Source: Candidatus Delongbacteria bacterium (GTDB lineage Bacteria > Bacteroidota > Bacteroidia > Bacteroidales > ML635J-15). Taken from it: 8,461 nt of DNA. Positions 1 through 5,359 of the stretch are shown here, piece by piece. The translations under genes were made by a program, and so were the position numbers. The stretch's first letter is position 1, and each line of letters begins with the position of its first letter. The stretch covers positions 1 to 8,461 of the forward strand of contig JAQIDD010000002.1 in NCBI GenBank assembly GCA_027858215.1, read 5' to 3'. The notes beneath the pieces are model-generated. The model saw nothing but the letters and a program-made list of their open reading frames with translations. It ran no database searches and was not told the origin of the DNA.

Positions 1-9
1 TAGTTCATA

Positions 10-123
10 ATGTTCAAGATTAAGGCGTGTGAAAATTTTAAACCGCAGCATACTAACGTATTCGAGGATTTAAAATTTGAGCTACAACGAAGATATTGGA
101 CATTATGGACAAACACTAACTAA
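10..123 (+). other. Short open frame overlapping an inverted repeat; possible dispersed repeat fragment
   Basis: The left 149 bases lie downstream of the lipoprotein gene and show no minus-strand gene. On the plus strand a 37-codon frame runs from ATG at 10 to TAA at 121-123, rich in Lys, Phe and aromatic residues and ending in repeated Trp-Thr. No Shine-Dalgarno sequence or promoter is visible. Within it, AAATTTTAAA at 33-42 is perfectly complementary to TTTAAAATTT at 69-78. The 26-base interval between them contains a smaller ATAC/GTAT stem (50-53 and 58-61). The combination resembles recurrent intergenic sequence in Bacteroidota genomes, but that is only an impression and cannot be confirmed from this window. 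A translated small protein is possible but not supported. Confidence 0.25.
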
Positions 124-149
124 GCTGTCTGAATAGTCCCAATATTTTT

Positions 150-530
150 TTACATTCCAAAATACAATTCAAATAATCGTTTTCTCAGTTCATCATACCG
201 TTTGCTTATTCTTACCTTGTGATTTACAGAATCCTGTTTTGCTTTAATTTTCTGATTCATGTCATACATGGAGAGTTTATACACCCTCATCTGAACCGAA
301 TCCGTTTTGTATTTTTCCAAAACAGATTTCATAAAGCCAATGTTTTCTCTGTGTGCCTGTATGATCAGTTCTATTTCTTTATCACTCAGAGAATCATCCA
401 GAACAGCTTTTTCCTGCAATTCCATCAGGGTTTTTTGGCGTTTATGCATTTTTTGTGCATCATACTCCGGGCCATTGCACCCTGAAAACAGGAAAATGCT
501 AAATACACATGTTAAAATAACATACCTCAT
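150..530 (-). CDS. Small uncharacterised lipoprotein
   Basis: Encodes 126 residues of unrecognised function. The N-terminus is a lipoprotein signal peptide: a short basic start (Met-Arg-Tyr), a hydrophobic stretch at residues 4-16 and a lipobox Phe-Ser-Gly-Cys ending at Cys18, which would be lipidated. The mature part (about 108 residues) is highly charged and rich in Lys, Glu, Gln and Asp, with long stretches likely to be helical and possibly coiled coil (roughly residues 26-80 and 85-122). There are no cysteines after Cys18 and no enzymatic motif. It is probably anchored in the cell envelope facing the periplasm; no clear acidic surface-export signal follows the cysteine. The start at 530 puts the signal peptide at the N-terminus; an ATG ten bases upstream is out of frame. 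The gene is separated from the upstream secreted-protein gene by a strong terminator, so it probably has its own promoter. Confidence 0.8.
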   Translation of the reverse strand: MRYVILTCVFSIFLFSGCNGPEYDAQKMHKRQKTLMELQEKAVLDDSLSDKEIELIIQAHRENIGFMKSVLEKYKTDSVQMRVYKLSMYDMNQKIKAKQDSVNHKVRISKRYDELRKRLFELYFGM

Positions 531-545
531 TGTTGTTCATTTAGG

Positions 546-580
546 CAAAATTAAAAAAAATCCATCACCTCCACAGCAAA
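546..580 (-). promoter_or_regulatory. Candidate promoter of the lipoprotein gene
   Basis: Read on the minus strand, TAATTTTG at 553-546 matches the Bacteroidota -7 consensus TAnnTTTG. A TTTG at 580-577 could be the -33 element. The 23-base gap is slightly longer than the usual 19-21. The predicted transcription start would lie only about ten bases before the ATG at 530, giving a very short leader. The placement downstream of the terminator at 614-650 supports an independent promoter, but such AT-rich matches occur often by chance. Confidence 0.35.
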
Positions 581-613
581 AAAACACATCTGATAGGAGG
601 GCACATTCAATGT

Positions 614-650
614 AAAAAAAAAGCTGCCTGATAAACCAGACAGCTTTTTT
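614..650 (-). terminator. Intrinsic terminator of the T9SS-protein gene
   Basis: On the minus strand the RNA forms a stem AAAAAAGCUGUCUG / CAGGCAGCUUUUUU around a six-base loop (631-636), followed by a run of nine U residues (622-614). The one imperfect position, 627 against 640, is a U-G wobble in the minus-strand RNA but an A-C mismatch in the plus-strand RNA, so the structure favours minus-strand transcription. It begins 18 bases after the stop codon of the 1042-residue protein and isolates that gene from the lipoprotein gene. Confidence 0.88.
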
Positions 651-668
651 GTAGTGTTATTGAATTGA

Positions 669-3600
669 TTATTTATTCAATACAATTTTGCGATTCAGTT
701 GTTTTCCATCAGCCTGTATCCTGAGTGTATAAACACCGTTGGCTACATCTCCAAGATCAATGCTGCGATAAATTTCGCTCACATTTTTATATTCCTGGTG
801 ACTGATAACCTGACCTGTAGTACTGATGATTGATAAGCTTACATCTTTAGATTGATTCAAATACATTTCAACAATAACCTTACCATTGGTTGGGTTTGGA
901 TGAATTGTCAGATCAGCATTGATCATATCTTCAATGTTAAGTCCAGCAGTAACAGTAACAACCCAATCCTGTGTGGTTGAACCATCCTCAGCAGTGATGG
1001 TATAAGTTACTGTTGAAGAGAAATCATTGGTTGTTACACCTGATTCCTGCACAACACCACCAATTTCGGCAGTAGCACCAACTGAAAGCGTGAAGGTAGC
1101 AACAAGTGCAGTTACATCAGTGCCTGTTGACACATTAACTGAAATGGTATGCTCGACATCATCAATTGCAGCAGGGGCAGTTTGTTCCGGGAAACCATAG
1201 GTAAGGATGTCAGTGCCTGTATTAGCAGCTTCCGGAGTTACCGTAACAATCCAATCCTGAGTAGTTGTTCCATCCTGAGCAATCACGGTGTAAGTTACAG
1301 GAGTAGTGAAATCATTAGCTGTAACGCCTGATTCCTGTACAACACCACCAACTTCGGCAGTTGCGTCGTCTGAGAGTTCAAATGTAGCAACCAGTGCTGT
1401 CACATCAGTACCAAAAGGCACATCAATATCAACAGTATGGTTTACATCATCAATTGCAGCAGGTGTTATCTGTTCAGGAATACTATAAACCAGTAGCTCG
1501 GCTTCTGTACTCGCTGGTTCTTCTGTTACTGTAACAGTATAATCCTGAGTGGTAACTCCATCCTGGGCTGTGATTGTATAAGTTACAGGACTTGTAAAAT
1601 CATTGGGAGTTTCTCCTGAAATCTGTGTTACACCACCAACAGTAGCTACGGCATAATCAGAAAGTGAAAAATTGGCAACGAGGGTAGTCATATCAGTGCC
1701 ATATGCAACTTCCACATCAACAGTATTAGCCACGGTATCAACAACACCCGGGCCGTTAGCCTCATCAAAACTGAAGTTCATAATTTCTGCTTCGGCACTG
1801 GGGTCTGCCTTTGTTACAGTTACAACCCAATCTTTCGTAGTTACACTATCCTGAGCCAGTACAGTATAAGTAACAGGACTGGTAAAATCATTGGCAGTAT
1901 ATCCTGAAAACTGTTCTGTTGCACCTACAGTAGCTGTCGCACCATAAGATAAATTATAAGTAGCTACCAGGTTACTAAGGTCAGCGGAATAATTAACTTC
2001 AATGTCCACAGTTTGTGATCCATGATCAATGACAATCGGCGCTCCACTATGCTGTGGGAAAGTATAAGTAAGAATGTTAGCCTGAGTTTGTGTTGGCTCA
2101 TTCATTGAATTCAGGCGAATGCCAACGCCACCACGGGACCAGTTTGAAATACTATACCATTGTCCTGCGTTAGCTCCTTCGTTCATGTACCATGTAGTTC
2201 CCCAGGAACTAGCTGGCACAGTTCCATCATAACCTACCATAAGTTCATTTTCACCACTGTAAAAGAATTCAACTGCTGCTTTTACACTGAAAGAACCCTC
2301 TTCCAACACTACCGGAACATCAGCCGGAAATTCAAGATCTATCCATTTGCCAATAGAATCCTCAGTGATATTAACCAATGATGTTGTCATCAGGTCCTGC
2401 CATTGCTCAAGGTCAGCATCATATTGTAAGAGATGTCCGACAATGCTGGTTCCGGGATCAGTGTTTGAAGCAATATAAACAGACATTGAAGTAATGGTGT
2501 CAGTATCATCAAGATACAAATAATCCGTACCCATCATATCACCATCAACACCACCATCTAACCAGGCACTTGGGCCGGTATATGATGTCATGTTGCCTAA
2601 ATCACGGGCAAAGGCATCTTCGGTAACCATAAAGAAGGTTGTGTCTGCATTGTTATCCGGATTTTCATCACCATCAACGTTGATGTTAAAGATGACAGTA
2701 TATTTACCAACTACCGGAGTAGCAGGTTTAAATTCGGGCGTAAGCAAATCAATGGTATCTTGTTCTGTAACGGAAAGCAATGCACCTGTAGCTGATTCAT
2801 TATAAACTTCAGTACCGGTTGGATCAAAAACCTGCACCTGCAATTCAGGTGTGTTATCCAGGTTACCACCGTTTTCTACTTTGGCGTTGAATAGCATTGC
2901 AGCAGTGTCGCTATTGAACTGCTCAATGGGGATCATTCCATAGTGAGAAGAATAATGGAAATAATCTTCCTGTCCTGCAACGGTGTAATCAATATACTCA
3001 AAAAAGTTCATGTAAATGCCCTGGAGTTTCATGTCAACATTAAAGTTGTCAACGATTTTGATGTCGTCAACTTCCCATCCGTATCCATATCCACCTATGC
3101 CAGCTTCAGTGGTTTGCCAGCGGAAACGCAATGAAACATCACTCTCGTTTGCAATGTAATCGGTAAGGATGATTTCATATAATTCATCACCATATGAGTT
3201 TCCTTCAACACCATCATTAAGCAAAACTTCTTGTGTGAATGTTTGTCCACCGTCAGTACTTATATCAAGGTAAGAAAACGCCTGGTTCAAAGCCTTGTAG
3301 TTTTGATAAAACATCAGTTTCGGATTATCAATGTTTGTGAGATCAATGTCATCAAACTGAACCCATGCATTTTTAATTTCTTCGGTGCCGGTCAGCAGAT
3401 CAGTAATTCCATCAATCCAGGCAAAATTGCCACCGGATTCAGAATATACACCAACATCTCTGTGACCACAATACAACCACATGGAGCTAACCATGGTTCC
3501 GATGGGAATGCTTGAATCATCAAAGTCCACACCGTTTTCGTAATCCACACCGGTAATGGTAGAATCACTAACAATCCAGTCTGAATCACCTTCATCATGG

Positions 3601-3797
3601 GCAATTGTCCATACTGCAGGGGTCTCTTCGAATGTGACTTCCCATGCTACGTATGGATCCACTTTTAAAGTGTTTTCTTCTTTTTGTACTTTTTCAAATT
3701 TTTGTTTGTCTTTTGCTGGGGCATGTACTCCAACTACCTGTGCAAAAGCAAAAGACACAAGTACAACAAAAGCTGTTAACAAAGTAAATTTCTTCAT
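669..3797 (-). CDS. Secreted multidomain protein with four tandem Ig-like/DUF5018-like repeats and T9SS sorting domain
   Basis: A 1042-residue exported protein. Residues 1-19 form a Sec signal peptide with a likely cut after Ala-Phe-Ala. Residues about 50-251 resemble a jelly-roll (MAM / choice-of-anchor J type) domain: a Trp-rich start, a Asp-Ile-Ser-Thr-Asp-Gly-Gly motif near 178-184 and a Trp-Glu-Val-Asp-Asp-Ile end near 241-246. Residues about 252-400 look like a CARDB-type beta sandwich (Asp-Asn-Asn-Ala-Asp-Thr at 381-386), and about 401-566 like another beta-rich domain. Four repeats of 95-97 residues follow (571-954), each ending in a TTQDWxVTVT-like strand. Residues 955-1042 are a type A T9SS sorting domain (IHPNPTNG at 965-972, NGVYTLRI at 1020-1027, basic end KIVLNK). 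The protein is therefore expected to pass through the Por machinery and be surface-attached or released. No catalytic motif is evident, so an adhesin or matrix role is an inference. The ATG at 3797 directly precedes the signal peptide; no Shine-Dalgarno sequence is seen. Confidence 0.9.
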   Translation of the reverse strand: MKKFTLLTAFVVLVSFAFAQVVGVHAPAKDKQKFEKVQKEENTLKVDPYVAWEVTFEETPAVWTIAHDEGDSDWIVSDSTITGVDYENGVDFDDSSIPIGTMVSSMWLYCGHRDVGVYSESGGNFAWIDGITDLLTGTEEIKNAWVQFDDIDLTNIDNPKLMFYQNYKALNQAFSYLDISTDGGQTFTQEVLLNDGVEGNSYGDELYEIILTDYIANESDVSLRFRWQTTEAGIGGYGYGWEVDDIKIVDNFNVDMKLQGIYMNFFEYIDYTVAGQEDYFHYSSHYGMIPIEQFNSDTAAMLFNAKVENGGNLDNTPELQVQVFDPTGTEVYNESATGALLSVTEQDTIDLLTPEFKPATPVVGKYTVIFNINVDGDENPDNNADTTFFMVTEDAFARDLGNMTSYTGPSAWLDGGVDGDMMGTDYLYLDDTDTITSMSVYIASNTDPGTSIVGHLLQYDADLEQWQDLMTTSLVNITEDSIGKWIDLEFPADVPVVLEEGSFSVKAAVEFFYSGENELMVGYDGTVPASSWGTTWYMNEGANAGQWYSISNWSRGGVGIRLNSMNEPTQTQANILTYTFPQHSGAPIVIDHGSQTVDIEVNYSADLSNLVATYNLSYGATATVGATEQFSGYTANDFTSPVTYTVLAQDSVTTKDWVVTVTKADPSAEAEIMNFSFDEANGPGVVDTVANTVDVEVAYGTDMTTLVANFSLSDYAVATVGGVTQISGETPNDFTSPVTYTITAQDGVTTQDYTVTVTEEPASTEAELLVYSIPEQITPAAIDDVNHTVDIDVPFGTDVTALVATFELSDDATAEVGGVVQESGVTANDFTTPVTYTVIAQDGTTTQDWIVTVTPEAANTGTDILTYGFPEQTAPAAIDDVEHTISVNVSTGTDVTALVATFTLSVGATAEIGGVVQESGVTTNDFSSTVTYTITAEDGSTTQDWVVTVTAGLNIEDMINADLTIHPNPTNGKVIVEMYLNQSKDVSLSIISTTGQVISHQEYKNVSEIYRSIDLGDVANGVYTLRIQADGKQLNRKIVLNK
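936..2087 (-). repeat. Four tandem coding repeats of 285-291 bp
   Basis: Four in-frame units occupy 2087-1797, 1796-1509, 1508-1221 and 1220-936 (repeat residues 571-667, 668-763, 764-859 and 860-954). Each encodes the same beta-strand pattern: a hydrophobic opening strand, a Thr-Val-Asp-Ile/Val strand, a central (T/S)DxxxLVAxF strand, the motif Ala-Thr-(Ala/Val)-Gly-Gly-Val, then NDF and the TYT...TTQDW closing strands. Units 3 and 4 share long identical stretches (for example GTDVTALVATF and GGVVQESGVT), while unit 1 is the most divergent. This suggests later duplication near the C-terminal end. The pattern resembles the DUF5018 and cadherin-like repeats found in T9SS cargo proteins. Confidence 0.9.
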
Positions 3798-3812
3798 AAT
3801 ATTAATTTTTAG

Positions 3813-3824
3813 TTAAACGTTTAA
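3813..3824. promoter_or_regulatory. 12-bp perfect palindrome in the leader of the T9SS-protein gene
   Basis: TTAAACGTTTAA is a perfect palindrome lying 15 bases before the start codon at 3797 and just downstream of two candidate -7 boxes. Its position fits an operator for a dimeric regulator. In such AT-rich DNA chance is a real alternative, although the central ACGT is less easily explained by AT bias alone. Confidence 0.3.
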
Positions 3825-3832
3825 TTTTTCTG

Positions 3833-3872
3833 CAAATTTAGGTACAAATATAGGGTTTTTAAATTGAACAAA
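3833..3872 (-). promoter_or_regulatory. Candidate promoter boxes for the T9SS-protein gene
   Basis: On the minus strand TATATTTG (3852-3845) and TAAATTTG (3840-3833) both match the TAnnTTTG -7 consensus of Bacteroidota. A TTTG at 3872-3869 lies 16 bases upstream of the first box, shorter than the usual 19-21. One of the two boxes probably drives the gene, giving a leader of roughly 30-40 bases. Which one, and whether the -33 match is real, cannot be decided from sequence. Confidence 0.4.
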
Positions 3873-3888
3873 AAAATATTTTTGTCAA
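3864..3888. repeat. AT-rich inverted repeat upstream of the T9SS-protein gene
   Basis: TTG-A-ACAAAAA (3864-3874) is complementary to TTTTTGT-CAA (3879-3888), giving about ten pairs with one bulged base and a four-base loop. It lies between the end of the glycosyltransferase gene and the candidate promoter. It could weakly end the upstream transcript, but it has no U-run on the minus-strand side and few G-C pairs. It may instead be an upstream regulatory site or chance. Confidence 0.2.
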
Positions 3889-3916
3889 AAATAAAACATA
3901 TAAAACAATCATCACA

Positions 3917-4690
3917 TTATTGTGTTTGAGTATTTTTCTCGGATTTTAGCAAAACACTGAGCTTGTAATACTTAAGAAGGGTTGAGGTGGCAGATAACCG
4001 GGCAATTATATACCCTTCATACCCATCCAAAAAGCCAGCCTTTAAAAAATACATGGAAAAAAACTTGAATGAAGCTGCAGCATATCGTTTAAAAAAACCG
4101 CTTTTTTTGTTCCGTTTATACAGTTCATTGGCTTTTATGCCTGAAAAATAATCAATCTGCTTGATGTGGTCCGAGACAGTATAGTAAGAATAGTGTAATA
4201 TATCGGCTTTTATGTGTTTTACATTGCCGGTTTCAACCACATATTTATCGTGAGGATTTACACCTTTCCATGCACCACAACGCCTGTCAAAAAGACGGAT
4301 TTTGATATCAGGATACCAGCTCCCGTGTTTTATCCACCGGCCACAATAATTGGTCATTCTGTTGAAACTGTATGCATCGTGTTGCCAGCCTTTCTTTATT
4401 TGTATAATTTGTTTTTGTAAATCCCCTGACAGAGCTTCATCTGCATCAAGGGATAAAATATTGGGGTAGCTTGCCTCTGTATTGGCGTGATTTTTTTGTT
4501 CAATATGCCCTTCGAATTTGTGTGTTATCACTTTGGCTCCATAAGATTCAGCAATATTTACGGTGTTATCTTCCGAATATGAATCCACTACCACTATTTC
4601 ATCAGCCACATCCTTTACAGACTTCAGGCATCGTCCGATGTTTTTTTCCTCGTTAAAAGTAATGATGACTACTGATAATTTTATCTCCAT
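3917..4690 (-). CDS. Glycosyltransferase family 2, WaaE/KdtX-like
   Basis: A 257-residue GT-A fold glycosyltransferase of family 2, close in layout to the enzymes annotated as LPS core beta-1,4-glucosyltransferase (WaaE/KdtX). The N-terminal nucleotide-sugar binding part starts SVVIITFNEEKNI (6-18), followed by DEIVVVDSYSEDNT (30-43). The metal-binding DxD motif is LDADEAL (81-87). The central KIRLFDRR (130-137) and HYSYY (166-170) segments and the C-terminal YFLKAGFLDGYEGY (214-227) are typical of this subgroup. The C-terminal part is hydrophobic and amphipathic and probably sits on the inner face of the inner membrane. The sugar donor and acceptor cannot be read from sequence; a role in LPS or glycan assembly is inferred from the family. 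A GAGG eight bases before the ATG (4702-4699) is a reasonable ribosome binding site and supports the start at 4690. Length is normal. Confidence 0.9.
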   Translation of the reverse strand: MEIKLSVVIITFNEEKNIGRCLKSVKDVADEIVVVDSYSEDNTVNIAESYGAKVITHKFEGHIEQKNHANTEASYPNILSLDADEALSGDLQKQIIQIKKGWQHDAYSFNRMTNYCGRWIKHGSWYPDIKIRLFDRRCGAWKGVNPHDKYVVETGNVKHIKADILHYSYYTVSDHIKQIDYFSGIKANELYKRNKKSGFFKRYAAASFKFFSMYFLKAGFLDGYEGYIIARLSATSTLLKYYKLSVLLKSEKNTQTQ

Positions 4691-4737
4691 AATTAATACC
4701 TCATCAGTTAACCCAAATGATTAATACCAGTTTTTTG

Positions 4738-4794
4738 AACCATATAAGGCATATAAGTTCATTTAAGGTTTGCTTTATAATCCTTTTTATGGTT
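4738..4794. repeat. Palindromic repeat copy A, 3' side of the GxxExxY gene
   Basis: Begins AACCATATAAGG (4738-4749) after a T-run and ends CCTTTTTATGGTT (4782-4794), the near-reverse complement, so it can fold into one long imperfect hairpin. TATAAG near 4752-4757 can also pair with CTTTATA near 4773-4779. Its first 31 bases match copy B (5235-5265) at 27 positions in the same orientation. It ends nine bases from the stop codon of the GxxExxY gene and starts 47 bases before the glycosyltransferase start codon. Confidence 0.75.
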
Positions 4795-4803
4795 TTTATG
4801 TTG

Positions 4804-5217
4804 TTACTCATCTGATAAATTTCTATACAACTCGTTAACATAAGTTCTTTGTCCTTCGTTAAAAATATTGGTCACATTGAAGTTGAGCAATAATCCTTCA
4901 GGGGCTTCCAATAGTTTCATGTATGTCATTAATTGAGCTTCATGAATTGGTAAAATGCCTTCAATGGCTTTTAGCTCAACAGGTAAAATATCTTCAACAA
5001 ATAAATCACATCTTAATTCTGCTTCAATCTCAATGCCTTTATAATTTACGGGTATGATTAATTCAGATTGAAAGTTTATATGTCTTAAACTTAATTCATG
5101 CTTCAAACATTTATGATATACACTTTCCAGCAATCCGGGGCCTAATGCTTTATGAACTTCTATTGCAGCACCGTTTACTTTGTAAATCAAATCTTTTAAG
5201 TAGCTTTTTGTTACCAT
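4804..5217 (-). CDS. GxxExxY family protein (PD-(D/E)XK-like fold)
   Basis: A 137-residue protein with the family-defining GLLESVY motif (Gly28, Glu31, Tyr34) preceded by the typical IEVHKALGPG stretch (19-28). The second half carries the residues expected of a PD-(D/E)XK nuclease-like core (PF13366): Asp71 in RCDLFVED, Glu81 and Lys83 in VELKAIEG, and Gln95 in HEAQLMTYMKLL. The GLLLNFN segment (108-114) matches the conserved GLLINF end. Nothing looks truncated or damaged, so the protein is probably functional. The family is widespread but its role is not established; nuclease activity is inferred from the fold. The start at 5217 follows an A-rich leader without a Shine-Dalgarno sequence, and no promoter box is evident, so it may be read through from murF-alr. 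It is tightly bracketed by palindromic repeats and is unrelated in theme to its envelope-gene neighbours. Confidence 0.9.
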   Translation of the reverse strand: MVTKSYLKDLIYKVNGAAIEVHKALGPGLLESVYHKCLKHELSLRHINFQSELIIPVNYKGIEIEAELRCDLFVEDILPVELKAIEGILPIHEAQLMTYMKLLEAPEGLLLNFNVTNIFNEGQRTYVNELYRNLSDE

Positions 5218-5234
5218 ATTTTATTATTTTTTTT

Positions 5235-5299
5235 AACCATATAAGGATTATAAGGCCATTTAAGGCTTTCTTATATTTCCTTTTATGCCTTTTATGGTT
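5235..5299. repeat. Palindromic repeat copy B, 5' side of the GxxExxY gene
   Basis: Begins AACCATATAAGG (5235-5246) after eight T residues and ends CCTTTTATGGTT (5288-5299), complementary at 11 of 12 positions. The adjacent inner segments ATTATAAGG (5247-5255) and CCTTTTATG (5279-5287) extend the imperfect stem. Within each arm a TAAGG-like element recurs about every 9-10 bases. It lies 17 bases upstream of the GxxExxY start codon and 60 bases after the murF-alr stop, so it could also affect transcription between the two genes. Confidence 0.75.
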
Positions 5300-5316
5300 T
5301 ATTATTTTTTAACCAT
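5299..5316. repeat. Extra partial copy of the repeat boundary
   Basis: TTATTATTTTTTAACCAT repeats the start of copy B with its upstream flank (5221-5240), differing only by two fewer T residues. The following bases to the murF-alr stop codon are not clearly palindromic. This may be a decayed third unit or the remnant of a tandem duplication. The rest of 5317-5359 shows nothing recognisable, including no classical terminator for murF-alr. Confidence 0.5.
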
Positions 5317-5359
5317 TATTTACAAAACCCTTTATGACTTAGTTACCACAACCCACACC

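Larger units (their letters stand above)
4738..5299. mobile_element. Candidate repeat-bracketed GxxExxY cassette
   Basis: The outer limits of repeat copies A and B enclose 562 bp whose only gene is the GxxExxY frame. Gaps between repeat and gene are 9 bases on the 3' side and 17 bases on the 5' side, so almost nothing but gene and repeats is present. The unit interrupts what would otherwise be murF-alr followed directly by the glycosyltransferase gene. No transposase is present and no clear target-site duplication is seen, so mobility is inferred from the architecture only. Confidence 0.35.

Noticed and set aside
595..615. GGAGG followed by ATG on the plus strand
   Set aside because: The ATG at 610-612 is followed immediately by a stop codon, so no protein is made.
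1149..1854. Several plus-strand open frames of about 60 codons inside the T9SS-protein gene
   Set aside because: They lie opposite the tandem repeats, recur with repeat periodicity, are Ser/Thr/Val-rich antisense translations and have no start context.
936..2087. Tandem array that could be mistaken for a CRISPR or satellite
   Set aside because: Units are 285-291 bp, in frame, diverged at synonymous and conservative positions, and encode beta-sandwich domains.
3392..3604. Alternate-frame minus-strand open frame within the T9SS-protein gene
   Set aside because: It overlaps a well-supported domain in another frame and has no family features.
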